A stretch of DNA of 8,584 nt from an uncultured Clostridia bacterium (GTDB lineage: Bacteria > Bacillota > Clostridia > Oscillospirales > Acutalibacteraceae). Below the pieces are notes generated by a model, which saw nothing but the letters and a program-made list of their open reading frames with translations, made no database searches and was not told the DNA's origin. Of this stretch, positions 1-7,609 are shown in pieces (position 1 is the stretch's first letter; the number at the start of each line of letters is the position of its first letter). The stretch covers positions 1-8,584 of the forward strand of contig CALEIO010000206.1 in assembly GCA_937875885.1 (NCBI GenBank). Reading direction: 5' to 3'. Both the position numbers and the translations under genes were made by a program.

Positions 1-585
1 GCAGGAAAGCCCCAGGTCAACCGCTGCGATAACCACAGCATCCTTGCACACAAAAAACAATGCTACCAGAAGCACTACCTTCAGCAGAGTTTTGAGTATG
101 TGCCAGATTCCCGTAAAGTTGAATTTTTCGTAAGCTGTGATGATACCCTGATACGCCTGTGCAATCAGCATAATGATTACATTGGCAGCAATCAGCACAA
201 AAAGCACCTTTGCCTTCTGAATCTGCCCGGGGTCAAGGCTTGCTGCATAGATGCTGTCTATAAAGAAAAACAGCAGCGCCGCCACAGCAGTTATTATAAG
301 CACCAGCACCCCTGTGATTATCAGGCACATGGCAATGTAATTACGCTCTCCTTTTTTGTCCCCTTTTCCAAGATACATAGACACGTATCTGGTCATAACG
401 GTGCCCGTGCCAAAGTTAATCAGCACAAGGTAACCCGCAAAGGAAGACATCATCTGATAGACACCGTACTGGGCATCTCCCAATGACTTTACAAGGAAAG
501 GAGTCAGGAATATGTTAACCGCTACCAACAGCAGATTGCTGCCGTAAGACAGTAACATTCCTGTTTTTCGTTGAGATTTAGCCAT
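1..585 (-). CDS. Wzx-type polysaccharide flippase, N-terminal 195 residues (C-terminal part beyond the left edge)
   Basis: Likely an inner-membrane flippase of the MOP/polysaccharide-synthesis superfamily, which moves lipid-linked repeat units across the cytoplasmic membrane. The 195 visible codons are open to position 1; family members are usually 400-500 residues, so more than half is missing. A basic start (MAKSQRKTGM) leads into hydrophobic helices at about residues 12-35, 44-64, 84-108, 126-150 and 165-180. The LTPFLVKSLGDAQYGVYQ segment (27-44) is the family's LTP...LG...YG signature, and the charged loop YLGKGDKKGERN (71-82) lies between helices 2 and 3. The ATG at 585-583 is preceded by GAGGAG (596-591) with a 5-nt spacer. 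The gene starts 16 bp after the pyruvyl transferase stop, so it is probably co-transcribed. A different MOP exporter subfamily is possible, but the neighbours (EpsG polymerase, glycosyltransferases) favour a Wzx role. Confidence 0.9.
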   Translation of the reverse strand, partial: MAKSQRKTGMLLSYGSNLLLVAVNIFLTPFLVKSLGDAQYGVYQMMSSFAGYLVLINFGTGTVMTRYVSMYLGKGDKKGERNYIAMCLIITGVLVLIITAVAALLFFFIDSIYAASLDPGQIQKAKVLFVLIAANVIIMLIAQAYQGIITAYEKFNFTGIWHILKTLLKVVLLVALFFVCKDAVVIAAVDLGLSC

Positions 586-601
586 TGTATCTCCTCAAGA
601 T

Positions 602-1777
602 TTATCTTAAATATCTGTTATATATCATATCTGCCACATCCTGTACTGTCTGTGTATATTCAGGCAATACAAGGCTCAGGATTTCTTTGATGTTGGTTTC
701 GTTTTCCATAATGAATGTAAATGCCTGCCAGATATCATCTTTTTCTTTGATATCGGTAAAAGGCACCACATAGCCCTTATCTGTACCGAAAAGATCCTTT
801 GCAATTCCTCTGGACTTGATGGAATATCCAAGTACCAGAGTAGGCACTCCTGTAGAGTATGCCGCAATAGTAGAGTGGGTACGTGCACCCACAAAGAATC
901 TGCATTTGCTGATTATATACTTAAGCTCTTCGCAGGAAAGTGCTTTTTCCACCAAAGATACTCTGTCGTTTCCGCTGAATTTTTCGCGGAATTTGCGAAG
1001 GAGTTTAAGGTCTTCGGTTTCGGGCTCAACTGCATACACATGGGGCACAAGACAGATGCTCATATCGGTTTCACTGAGAATCTTTTCCACAAAGTTTTCT
1101 GCAGCAGCCATTGTAGCTTCGTTGTTTACAAAGCCGCTCAGGTTAAGTCCTATGGTTTTTGACTCAACAAAACCTGCGGGAAGCTCGCACTCTTTAATAT
1201 TAAGTCTGAAAGCAGGGTCACAACATCTGATAACTTTATCTTTGCTGATTCCTGCATTCATAAGATTTTCGTAAGTATATGCTTCTCTTACAACAATAAG
1301 AGAATAATTCTCCAGGTCTTTCTTTACCTGGGCATTAAGATATTCCTCGCCGATGGAGCAACACCACAGCACAGAGGGAATACCCGCTTTTTTCATTTTC
1401 TGATTATGTGCCACAAAGCCTGTGGGCACATTGTAGCAATATGTATCTCCGCCGATTGCAAAGCTTAATGCAATACTGTCAAGCTTGTTCCACACCTCTT
1501 TGTGGACAATATTCTGTCCCACAAGAGGATTTCTCATAAGCTTTCTCATTCCTCCATAGAAATAGCGCTGAAGCTTTGAGGAATAGTTGTGGTAAGGAGT
1601 AATCTCTGCAATATCCGGAAGCCCTGCATTAATATCCTGCCCGGGCATATAGCTTGCAAGCATAGGCTTTGTTTCAAGTCCTGCTTGTGTCAAAACTTTA
1701 ATTGTACTGCGGACAATGGCCTCGCAACCTCTGTTGTCAGAGCCTGTATGTCCGCACAAAAGTAAATTTTTACTCAT
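602..1777 (-). CDS. Polysaccharide pyruvyl transferase family protein
   Basis: 391 residues. Probably transfers an enolpyruvyl group from PEP to a sugar of the repeat unit, forming an acidic pyruvate ketal, in the cytoplasm. It matches the polysaccharide pyruvyl transferase (WcaK/CsaB-like, GT-B fold) pattern. There is a glycine/asparagine-rich start GHTGSDNRGCEA (9-20). SFAIGGDTYCY (105-115) holds the S-GGD motif, and VREAYTYENL (163-172) is the VRE..(S/T)...L segment. GARTHSTIAA (297-306) is the conserved R-x-H pair (R299, H301), followed by GVPTLVLGYSIKSRG (310-324). Length is normal for the family. The ATG overlaps the stop of the upstream glycosyltransferase as ATGA (1774-1777), with no convincing Shine-Dalgarno of its own, so it is probably translationally coupled. 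The acceptor sugar cannot be told from sequence. Members of this family near exopolysaccharide genes usually decorate that polymer; a secondary cell-wall polymer is the alternative. Confidence 0.91.
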   Translation of the reverse strand: MSKNLLLCGHTGSDNRGCEAIVRSTIKVLTQAGLETKPMLASYMPGQDINAGLPDIAEITPYHNYSSKLQRYFYGGMRKLMRNPLVGQNIVHKEVWNKLDSIALSFAIGGDTYCYNVPTGFVAHNQKMKKAGIPSVLWCCSIGEEYLNAQVKKDLENYSLIVVREAYTYENLMNAGISKDKVIRCCDPAFRLNIKECELPAGFVESKTIGLNLSGFVNNEATMAAAENFVEKILSETDMSICLVPHVYAVEPETEDLKLLRKFREKFSGNDRVSLVEKALSCEELKYIISKCRFFVGARTHSTIAAYSTGVPTLVLGYSIKSRGIAKDLFGTDKGYVVPFTDIKEKDDIWQAFTFIMENETNIKEILSLVLPEYTQTVQDVADMIYNRYLR

Positions 1778-2925
1778 ACTTTATACCAATCATTTCTCAG
1801 CACAGGAGCCTTACTCATAGGACCTGCTTCATAATCCTGATACTTGCAACCGCTGCTTACAAATTCTACCAATCGCTTGGCTGCTACCTTTGCATTGTAC
1901 TTTTCCTGAATAGTGGTGTAGGCATTCTCCCCCAGTTTCTTTCTCAGGTCTGCATCTTCAATCAATTTCTGAAGTTTGCTTGTAAAATCATTTTCATCGG
2001 AACAGTCATAAATCAATCCGTTTTTACTATCATCAACAAGGAAAGGAACACTGCCTGCTGCGCTGCTTGCAAGCACCGCACAACCTGTACCCATCGATTC
2101 GTTGACAACTGCACCCCAACCCTCGCGAAAATCAGAGGTCATCAGGAAGATATCTGCTTTTTCCATATTCTCCAGCACTTGCGCAGGACTCATAGATCCC
2201 AGAAATCTTACCTTATTCTCAAGACCGTATTTTTTCACTTTTCTTGCAAGAGCTTTTTCCATATCTCCTATGCCGATGTAGTCCAGAGTAAAATCCACAC
2301 CTTGCTCACAAAGCTTTGCAACCGACTTTATGGGCAGTTCGGGATGTTTCCAGTTAAGAAATCTGCCTGCCCAGAGAATTCTGACAGGGCTATTATTCCT
2401 TTCGGGCAAAGCTCCGCTTGTTGTATCAATACGGGGGAAATATCCCCACTTAAAGCACTTGTTTGCATCAAAGCCCATAAGCTCAAGATCCGAAGACAAA
2501 AATCCACTTGCACACAAAACATACAGATTTTTATTTTTGTGTTTCAGAATCTTTTTGTTTATTCTGGCTCTGATGTGGGGAATGAATCTGCGCCATACAC
2601 CCTTTTTGAAGTATCTTTCCTGATAAATAAAAGTAGGCTTGTTGTATGCCATTCTGTACTCGATATAAGATAATGGACTTGTACCGAAAATTACAATGTC
2701 ACTTTTTTCAAGAAGGCTGTAAAACTTATCTTCATCGTAGCTTTCGTCGTATGTTCTCACAACGAAGTCATAAGCTGTGTTCAGATCCTCATAGCCCATT
2801 TCAAGACGGGATTCGGGAATAGCTTCTGTAGCTACAAAGTAAAACTCGTCGCAGTTATTCTTTAATTCCTCACACAAGGGTAATTGATGATGATTAAGAA
2901 AACACGAAACAAATGTAATAATCAT
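1774..2925 (-). CDS. GT4 (GT-B) glycosyltransferase
   Basis: 383 residues from the ATG at 2925-2923. The frame stays open to 3024, but I chose this start because MIITFVSCFLNHHQ is a classic first beta-strand of a GT-B enzyme. The ATG also overlaps the upstream stop as ATGA (2922-2925), and the 33 extra upstream residues encode no domain. The donor-binding C-terminal domain is clear: ILWAGRFLNWKHPELPIKSV (183-202) has the GRf...K phosphate-contact pair (R188, K193). YIGIGDMEKAL (216-226) follows. DFREGWGAVVNESMGTGCAV (265-284) holds the E-x7-E motif (E268, E276). It would add one sugar to the lipid-linked repeat unit on the cytoplasmic face. Donor and acceptor cannot be predicted. The tail after residue 360 (GPMSKAPVLRNDWYKV) lies beyond the core fold. 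No strong Shine-Dalgarno is seen; coupling to the polymerase gene is likely. Confidence 0.93.
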   Translation of the reverse strand: MIITFVSCFLNHHQLPLCEELKNNCDEFYFVATEAIPESRLEMGYEDLNTAYDFVVRTYDESYDEDKFYSLLEKSDIVIFGTSPLSYIEYRMAYNKPTFIYQERYFKKGVWRRFIPHIRARINKKILKHKNKNLYVLCASGFLSSDLELMGFDANKCFKWGYFPRIDTTSGALPERNNSPVRILWAGRFLNWKHPELPIKSVAKLCEQGVDFTLDYIGIGDMEKALARKVKKYGLENKVRFLGSMSPAQVLENMEKADIFLMTSDFREGWGAVVNESMGTGCAVLASSAAGSVPFLVDDSKNGLIYDCSDENDFTSKLQKLIEDADLRKKLGENAYTTIQEKYNAKVAAKRLVEFVSSGCKYQDYEAGPMSKAPVLRNDWYKV

Positions 2926-4010
2926 ACTATCGGAATCAACCTTTCCCAATATTCCCAGAAGAAGAAGTAATTTTCCTGAGGTGACATACGATACATAAAC
3001 AGTACTGTACACAGTACAATACACATAACTACCATAATATTTCGGCTGACCTTGTTCTTCTGCATTGATACCGAGTTTGCCAGTACAACAGAAGCAACAG
3101 GGGTGAAATAGTAACTGATTCTTTCAAAAACCACAACGCTGTAGCGGCTGATATATATGCACAAGCCCACAAACAGTATCAGAATATCGTAGTACATATC
3201 GTCAATAGATGCGGGGTTATCTTTCCAGAGAACATAGCAGAAAATCAGCGCCATTGTGTAAATTGCAATGGGAACAACACCGCCGAAGATATTACCGATA
3301 TACAAGCCCTTATAGTCTACATCAAAGACCACATTCATCCAGCTCAAAATATCTTTTGCAAAAATAACTCCCATCAATGTGATGATTAATGCAATGAAAA
3401 CTGTTCTTTTGTTCATCTTCATATATCTGATGAAGAACACCGATACAAACACAATTGCCGTAGTGTGGAATGAATATGCCAAAAGAATCAATGCCAGAGC
3501 TATCAGGTCAAATCCCAGGGACATTTTCTTCATCAATTCAAAGGCAATCAGACACAGACAAATAGAAAATCCCTGTCTGAATCCTGTAAGGAAGAAGCTC
3601 CAGGGGCCAACGCAGATGTAAAGGATAACAGACATTACCACGTTTTTGGAATGCTTGTTGAAATACCACAGAATGACGCCTGTACAGAAAGCGGCTTCGA
3701 AATACACAATAAAATACTCCCAGGGGAAAAACCAGGAAAGAATTTTATTGAATATAAGGTATCCGGTTTCAAATCTGTACAATTCTTTCAGCTGTTCAAG
3801 GGGATACCTTCCCGCATTTTTATAGCAGGCAAAGTAGGTGTACAAGTCTGCACTGCCTGACCAGAACGGGCATCTGCTTCCCACAAAGAATGTGATGAAA
3901 AGAAACGTTAAAGATAAAAATATTAGATTTTTCTTTTTTTCGCCCAATGCATCTGGAATCAAAAATCTGATTCCGATAATGCAGCCGAGCATCAGAAGCC
4001 AAATCCACAT
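2922..4010 (-). CDS. EpsG-family membrane protein, probable exopolysaccharide polymerase (Wzy-like)
   Basis: 362 residues, very hydrophobic, with about 9-11 predicted membrane helices starting at residue 2. EpsG-family proteins are thought to polymerise flipped repeat units at the outer face of the membrane. Family marks are: GSRCPFWSGSADLYTYFACY (44-63), the region with a conserved acidic residue plus Tyr after helix 2; the pair TGFRQGFSICLCLIAFELM (142-160) and AYSFHTTAIVFVSVFF (178-193), the FRQ...A and FH..A helices; and ERISYYF (296-302) near the end. The ATG at 4010-4008 has GGAG (4021-4018) with a 7-nt spacer. Its stop overlaps the next glycosyltransferase start by 4 bp. A 55-bp AT-rich gap with a small hairpin separates it from the upstream gene. 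Sequence identity across Wzy-like proteins is low, so an O-antigen ligase-like role is possible, but its partners (flippase, three glycosyltransferases) support a polymerase. Confidence 0.86.
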   Translation of the reverse strand: MWIWLLMLGCIIGIRFLIPDALGEKKKNLIFLSLTFLFITFFVGSRCPFWSGSADLYTYFACYKNAGRYPLEQLKELYRFETGYLIFNKILSWFFPWEYFIVYFEAAFCTGVILWYFNKHSKNVVMSVILYICVGPWSFFLTGFRQGFSICLCLIAFELMKKMSLGFDLIALALILLAYSFHTTAIVFVSVFFIRYMKMNKRTVFIALIITLMGVIFAKDILSWMNVVFDVDYKGLYIGNIFGGVVPIAIYTMALIFCYVLWKDNPASIDDMYYDILILFVGLCIYISRYSVVVFERISYYFTPVASVVLANSVSMQKNKVSRNIMVVMCIVLCTVLFMYRMSPQENYFFFWEYWERLIPIV

Positions 4011-4048
4011 ATTAATACTCCAGGTTAATAATAAATCAAATAAACATT

Positions 4049-4063
4049 TGCTGTTTTACAGCA
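4049..4063 (-). other. Small intra-operonic stem-loop after the GT4 stop
   Basis: Perfect 6-bp inverted repeat TGCTGT/ACAGCA around a 3-nt loop, lying 2 nt past the glycosyltransferase stop codon and about 40 nt before the EpsG start. On the - strand RNA it is followed by an AT-rich stretch without a continuous run of U, so it is not a convincing terminator. It could be an mRNA end-stabiliser or a weak attenuator that lowers expression of the polymerase relative to the upstream genes. It could also be chance. Confidence 0.35.
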
Positions 4064-4065
4064 CA

Positions 4066-5256
4066 TCAGAACATTGAGTTATAAACCTCAATGTAATCTT
4101 CAAATCTTGACTCTCTCTGAAAATCGAGTCCTCTTTTTCTGCAGGCATCTTTTGTGAATATGCCCGACTTAACTTCCTGAACAGCTCTGTAGAGAGCGTC
4201 GGTGTCCCCTTGCTCCACAACCAGTCCGCAAGTGTCGTCAAGAGATTCCTTGCTGCCGCCTGTGTCAAATGTAACAACAGGTGTACCGCAGGCAAGGGAT
4301 TCCAGATTGACTGTGGGGAATGTATCCTCCAGAGTGGGGTTAACAAAAACATCTGCACAGGAATAAACCTGTGCCAGCTCCTCGGTGTTGTCGGTAACGG
4401 GCAGAGGAGTTATGTTTGAGGGGAGAGATTCTTTGTCCCCATTGTATGATAAAAGAATTATGTGTTCATCTTCAGAAAGTTTTTCTGAAAGTTTGCTGAA
4501 ATATTCTCCGCCCTTTCTGCCGCTGAGGGCAGTAACAATGCCGAGAATTACAAATTTATCTTTAAGCCCCAGTTTTTCTTTCAGGTCTGATTCCACAGGC
4601 TTAAAGGCTTCGGTGTCGATTCCGTTGTGCACAACCGTAACGGGATATTTGCCCAGATAGGATTCATTCACCAGATCTGCAAGCCACTTTGAGGGTGTGA
4701 CAATGTGCATTTTCTCCACCTGAGTGAAAAGTCGCTTTTTATCTCTGTAATTTTCCTTTGATCTGTCAAAGAACCAGGAATCGGGATACCCTCTTCTCTG
4801 GGAACAATTATGGCAACCGGTTTTCCATTTTTCGCAACCGATATAATCAAAGTGAGGACAATGACCCGTAAAAGTCCAGCAATCGTGCAAAGTCCATACT
4901 ACGGGAATCTTGTGCTCTGCAATATACTCAAAGAGCATCTTGATGTTGAGATAATGACCGTGGATATTGTGCAGATGAACCACATCAGGCTTTACCTTGT
5001 TCATAAAAGCGATGAGCCTTTTAGTGGCAACTCTGCTGTAAAATCCGTGTCTTCCGAAAAGTCTTGTAAGCAGCACTGTAAATTTATCGTACAATCTGCC
5101 GCTGCTCATACTGAACACGTTTTCGTATTTATCTGATGTAGAAGAACAGGCAACAAAAGCTTCGTGGCCGTATTTTTGCTGAAGCTTAACCAGATGCGCA
5201 GCAATTCTACCTGTGCTCTTAATGCCGTACACAGAATTAATCTGCAGAATCTTCAT
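4066..5256 (-). CDS. GT4 glycosyltransferase with conserved Cys cluster
   Basis: 396 residues, normal length for GT4. MKILQINSVYGIKSTGRI (1-18) is the N-terminal strand and glycine loop, and PDVVHLHNIHGHYLN (90-104) is the HLHN...G segment. WTLHDCWTFTGHCPHF (121-136) begins a cysteine-rich stretch with C126, C133, C141, C148 and C151 (spacing x6, x7, x6, x2), as in WcaC-like colanic-acid/exopolysaccharide transferases. VVHNGIDTEAF (208-218) and the nucleotide-sugar region LEDTFPTVNLESLACGTPVV (309-328) follow. In the E-x7-E motif the first acid is Asp (D311...E319), with E310 beside it. It would add a sugar to the growing repeat unit; its specificity is unknown. The ATG at 5256-5254 is preceded by AGGAGGA (5270-5264) with a 7-nt spacer, the strongest Shine-Dalgarno of the operon. 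It lies 39 bp after the preceding gene. Confidence 0.95.
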   Translation of the reverse strand: MKILQINSVYGIKSTGRIAAHLVKLQQKYGHEAFVACSSTSDKYENVFSMSSGRLYDKFTVLLTRLFGRHGFYSRVATKRLIAFMNKVKPDVVHLHNIHGHYLNIKMLFEYIAEHKIPVVWTLHDCWTFTGHCPHFDYIGCEKWKTGCHNCSQRRGYPDSWFFDRSKENYRDKKRLFTQVEKMHIVTPSKWLADLVNESYLGKYPVTVVHNGIDTEAFKPVESDLKEKLGLKDKFVILGIVTALSGRKGGEYFSKLSEKLSEDEHIILLSYNGDKESLPSNITPLPVTDNTEELAQVYSCADVFVNPTLEDTFPTVNLESLACGTPVVTFDTGGSKESLDDTCGLVVEQGDTDALYRAVQEVKSGIFTKDACRKRGLDFQRESRFEDYIEVYNSMF

Positions 5257-5295
5257 AGCCTTGTCCTCCTTCTTGTAAATTTATGTTAATGAGTG

Positions 5296-6606
5296 TTATT
5301 TTTCTTGTGCAACCTGAGTCATAATCTCCATAAACTGGGAATATACCAACTCTTCGCTGTGATTTCTCTTACCGCAATCAAAAGCCTTTTTGCCGTATTC
5401 GTTGATAAGGTCAGGGTTGTCGCAGAGTTTTCTCAGCGCAGGTTCAATATCGTTGTAGTCAAATACTGTGATGGCTGCATCTTCGGTCTTGAGGTAGTCC
5501 ATAGGAGCAGTTTCCTTGCTGCCGAGAGCAAAGATACATCTGCCGCTTGCAAAGTAGTCTGTAATCTTTGTGGAGAAGGACAACCAGGAAAGCATATCGT
5601 AGCCTTTGTCCAGAGATTCTGCAAAAACTACCACATCAGATTCTCTCTGAAGTCTTTCTGTTTCTTCTCTGTCAACCTCTCCCATAAAGCGCACACCCTT
5701 GCACTTGAGCTCGTTGAGGATATCGTCAGAAAGATTATCGGAAGAATAAATATCCAGCAGAATTCTTGTTTTGTCTGCGTTAATATTTTCTACAGCTTTT
5801 GCAATCTTAATCAGCGCATTTGCTCTGCCGATTACAAGTCTGCCTGTGTAAATCATTTTGATGGGGTCAGAAACCTTTGCCTCGGTGTAGGTAAGGTCTT
5901 TGTAGTCCAGGGCTTTGGTCAGGATTGCGCAGTCTGTTGAGAACATCTCGGAGCAAACCTGTGCAGCCTTGGGAGTCATAACAAACAATTTGTTGCAGAA
6001 CTTCATCATCTTGTCAATCTGCTTTCTGAGGAAGAATCTGTGTATTACAGCCAGACCGCTTCCCATACAGCTCAGATAGCTGTAGCTGTCGTCTGTAAGA
6101 TAGCATACAACAGGTTTGTTTGTGATCTTTGCAACATAGTTCTGAATCTTGGACATATAGATTACAGAATGAATCTGCATAAAGATAACGTCAGGATTAA
6201 ACTCTTCAACAAAATCTTTGAGTTCCTTTGTTTTCCATTTGCCCAATGACCATACAAACTCGCGGAGAATAACTTTTGTCCAGCTGTATTTCTTTGTTCT
6301 TTTACCGTAGCGCTTCTGCTCCTGCTGAAGTTCCAGAAGGTCTTCTTCTGTCATTTCACCTATGCAATTGTTTACAACGCGTGCGGTCTGAGTGTTTCTT
6401 TTGAACACACTTCTGATAACAGCGTTCTCGTTAATTTTAAGGAACCTGTCACAAACCTTGGTGGAGGGCACACCTGCACGTACATAAATGTGTGCCAGTT
6501 TCTCTTTATCCCACCAGGAAAAAATATCTGATAATGTATGGTTAGGGCTCTGGTCCTGCCATGCGTTGATGGACATTATCAGAACCTTTGGCATCTTATT
6601 ACTCAT
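5296..6606 (-). CDS. Divergent GT-B glycosyltransferase
   Basis: 436 residues from the ATG at 6606-6604. The frame is open to 6669, but GGAGGC (6618-6613) sits 6 nt before this ATG, and the 21 extra residues would overlap the end of the aldolase gene. The first strand, KVLIMSINAWQDQSPNHTL (7-25), is GT-B-like. PDVIFMQIHSVIYM (138-151) and VVCYLTDDSYSYLS (166-179) lie at the domain-1 active-site edge. KMIYTGRLVIGRANAL (250-265) gives the GR phosphate loop. VVVFAESLDKGYD (325-337) then LSFSTKITDYFASGRCIFAL (342-361) replaces the usual E-x7-E block with the S-(S/T)-K-I-x-(D/E)-Y-x-x-x-G form found in some GT4-like enzymes. No signal peptide or membrane helix is seen, so it is cytosolic or peripheral. 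As the first transferase of the operon it may add the second sugar of the repeat, but gene order is weak evidence. Specificity is unknown. Confidence 0.88.
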   Translation of the reverse strand: MSNKMPKVLIMSINAWQDQSPNHTLSDIFSWWDKEKLAHIYVRAGVPSTKVCDRFLKINENAVIRSVFKRNTQTARVVNNCIGEMTEEDLLELQQEQKRYGKRTKKYSWTKVILREFVWSLGKWKTKELKDFVEEFNPDVIFMQIHSVIYMSKIQNYVAKITNKPVVCYLTDDSYSYLSCMGSGLAVIHRFFLRKQIDKMMKFCNKLFVMTPKAAQVCSEMFSTDCAILTKALDYKDLTYTEAKVSDPIKMIYTGRLVIGRANALIKIAKAVENINADKTRILLDIYSSDNLSDDILNELKCKGVRFMGEVDREETERLQRESDVVVFAESLDKGYDMLSWLSFSTKITDYFASGRCIFALGSKETAPMDYLKTEDAAITVFDYNDIEPALRKLCDNPDLINEYGKKAFDCGKRNHSEELVYSQFMEIMTQVAQEK

Positions 6607-6637
6607 TGTTTTGCCTCCAAATACCTTTACGACGGAA

Positions 6638-7543
6638 TCACTTTGATGCTTTTGCCTGCACAATCTCATCTACTGTGCGGCAGACCTTCTGTCTGTTTTC
6701 TTCAAACTGTGCATCATCCCAGGTGGAAATCTCCAGTTCTCTGTTGCGCAGAAGAGCAACCTCCCCTGCCAGGTCATCTATTGGTCTGCTTGCATCCACC
6801 TCGTTGCGGAATGTTCTTGAGAGTATGGCACAAGTTGAACCCAGCCTTTTGTGCTCTGCAATAACATCGTCGCTTCTGAGCAGACCTTCTCCGATTTTTG
6901 CTACACCGCCAAAGCCGTAAGGCAAACCTTTTTCTCTGAACTTTGCACACATTGCCTCAACGGTGCCGTTTGCCAGAAGCTCAAACATAAATGTCATCTT
7001 ATAGCTCAGGTGCAAATCGTTGAGTCCTATGTACACTTCATCAATACCGGGCACAGCCAGTATCTCGTCTATATTTTCCACAGATTGTGCTGTTTCAAAC
7101 AAAAGCACGGTCTTTGCTCTGCCGTTTACAATGCTGATAAACTCCTGCACCTCCTGTGCAGTACCGAAGTAAGGCAGCATAATAAGCTCGGCGCCGTCTG
7201 CAATAATTCTGTCAATTTCTTCTCCAAGTCCGGGATGCACAGGATTGCATCGCACAAGGAACTGGGCTCTCTTTATAACCTGACGGAGCTTTTTTACATC
7301 ATCAAGGCTTGAATGAGAAACCACAGTATCCAGATGACCCTGACGCTCCTCTTTGCCAAGAAGCTCCAGGTCAAGAAAAATGCGGTCAACACCTGCCTGC
7401 TCTGCCTGTACGGCAGCATCGGGTTCGGCAGTAAGGTACATATACTTTATGCCGCCTGACATAGCTCTGCTGCTTTCAGCCGCTGTGTTTGCAGGAGAAT
7501 ATGAGGTTTTTTGTTCGTCTGTGCAAATCAAAGTATTTTGCAT
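6638..7543 (-). CDS. HpcH/HpaI aldolase / citrate lyase-family protein, first gene of the glycan operon
   Basis: 301 residues. TIM-barrel enzyme family whose members cleave or form C-C bonds of 2-keto acids or acyl-CoA esters with a divalent metal. Visible marks: YMYLTAEPDAAVQAEQAGVD (34-53) and IFLDLELLGKEERQGHLD (55-72) form strands 1-2. VRCNP (97-101) carries the likely carboxylate-binding R98. LLFETAQSVENIDEI (147-161) contains candidate metal ligand E150, and VYIGLNDLHLSYK (170-182) contains D176. YGFGGVAKIGEG (209-220) and AEHKRLGSTCAILSRTF (229-245) complete the barrel. The first 30 residues are a polar extension outside the fold. I kept this start because GGCGGAG (7557-7551) lies 7 nt upstream, whereas the alternative Met28 has no good site. 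Related aldolase-like proteins occur in surface-glycan loci of other bacteria, but their substrate is not established; a sugar-acid precursor is a guess. Confidence 0.88.
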   Translation of the reverse strand: MQNTLICTDEQKTSYSPANTAAESSRAMSGGIKYMYLTAEPDAAVQAEQAGVDRIFLDLELLGKEERQGHLDTVVSHSSLDDVKKLRQVIKRAQFLVRCNPVHPGLGEEIDRIIADGAELIMLPYFGTAQEVQEFISIVNGRAKTVLLFETAQSVENIDEILAVPGIDEVYIGLNDLHLSYKMTFMFELLANGTVEAMCAKFREKGLPYGFGGVAKIGEGLLRSDDVIAEHKRLGSTCAILSRTFRNEVDASRPIDDLAGEVALLRNRELEISTWDDAQFEENRQKVCRTVDEIVQAKASK

Positions 7544-7571
7544 AATAACACTCCGCCGTTTATGTTTTGCT

Positions 7572-7609
7572 TATCTTCTGTGTAAATAGCCTCAAATCAC
7601 AAAAAGATA
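7572..7609 (-). other. Stem-loop in the 5' leader of the glycan operon
   Basis: On the - strand RNA, arms at 7609-7602 plus 7600-7598 and at 7582-7572 pair over 11 bp. This includes one U-G pair (7603:7578) and one bulged base (7601). The loop is 15 nt (7597-7583). It lies between the predicted start of transcription near 7639 and the start codon at 7543. No U-run follows, so it is not an intrinsic terminator. A role in leader control or RNA stability is inference. Confidence 0.4.

Noticed and set aside
100..486. 128-residue + strand frame
   Set aside because: Antisense to the flippase; the translation is rich in His, Cys and Lys with no recognisable domain, as expected for a shadow frame of membrane-protein codons.
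1702..2673. Long 323-residue + strand frame
   Set aside because: Antisense to the glycosyltransferase and pyruvyl transferase genes, no ribosome site, no domain; the - strand frames carry clear family motifs.
3000..3016. Near-palindrome around GTACTGTACACAGTAC
   Set aside because: It lies inside the polymerase coding region, where it encodes an alternating hydrophobic helix; two central mismatches and no regulatory context.
2926..3024. 33-residue N-terminal extension of the second GT4 gene from an ATG at 3024
   Set aside because: It lies inside the polymerase gene, has no domain content, and the ATGA-overlap start at 2925 gives a proper GT-B first strand.
5293..5940. 215-residue + strand frame
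   Set aside because: Antisense shadow of the divergent glycosyltransferase; Cys/His/Val-rich composition and no domain.
6607..6669. 21-residue extension of the divergent glycosyltransferase from an upstream start at 6669
   Set aside because: It overlaps the end of the aldolase gene, and the ATG at 6606 has a good GGAGGC site 6 nt upstream.
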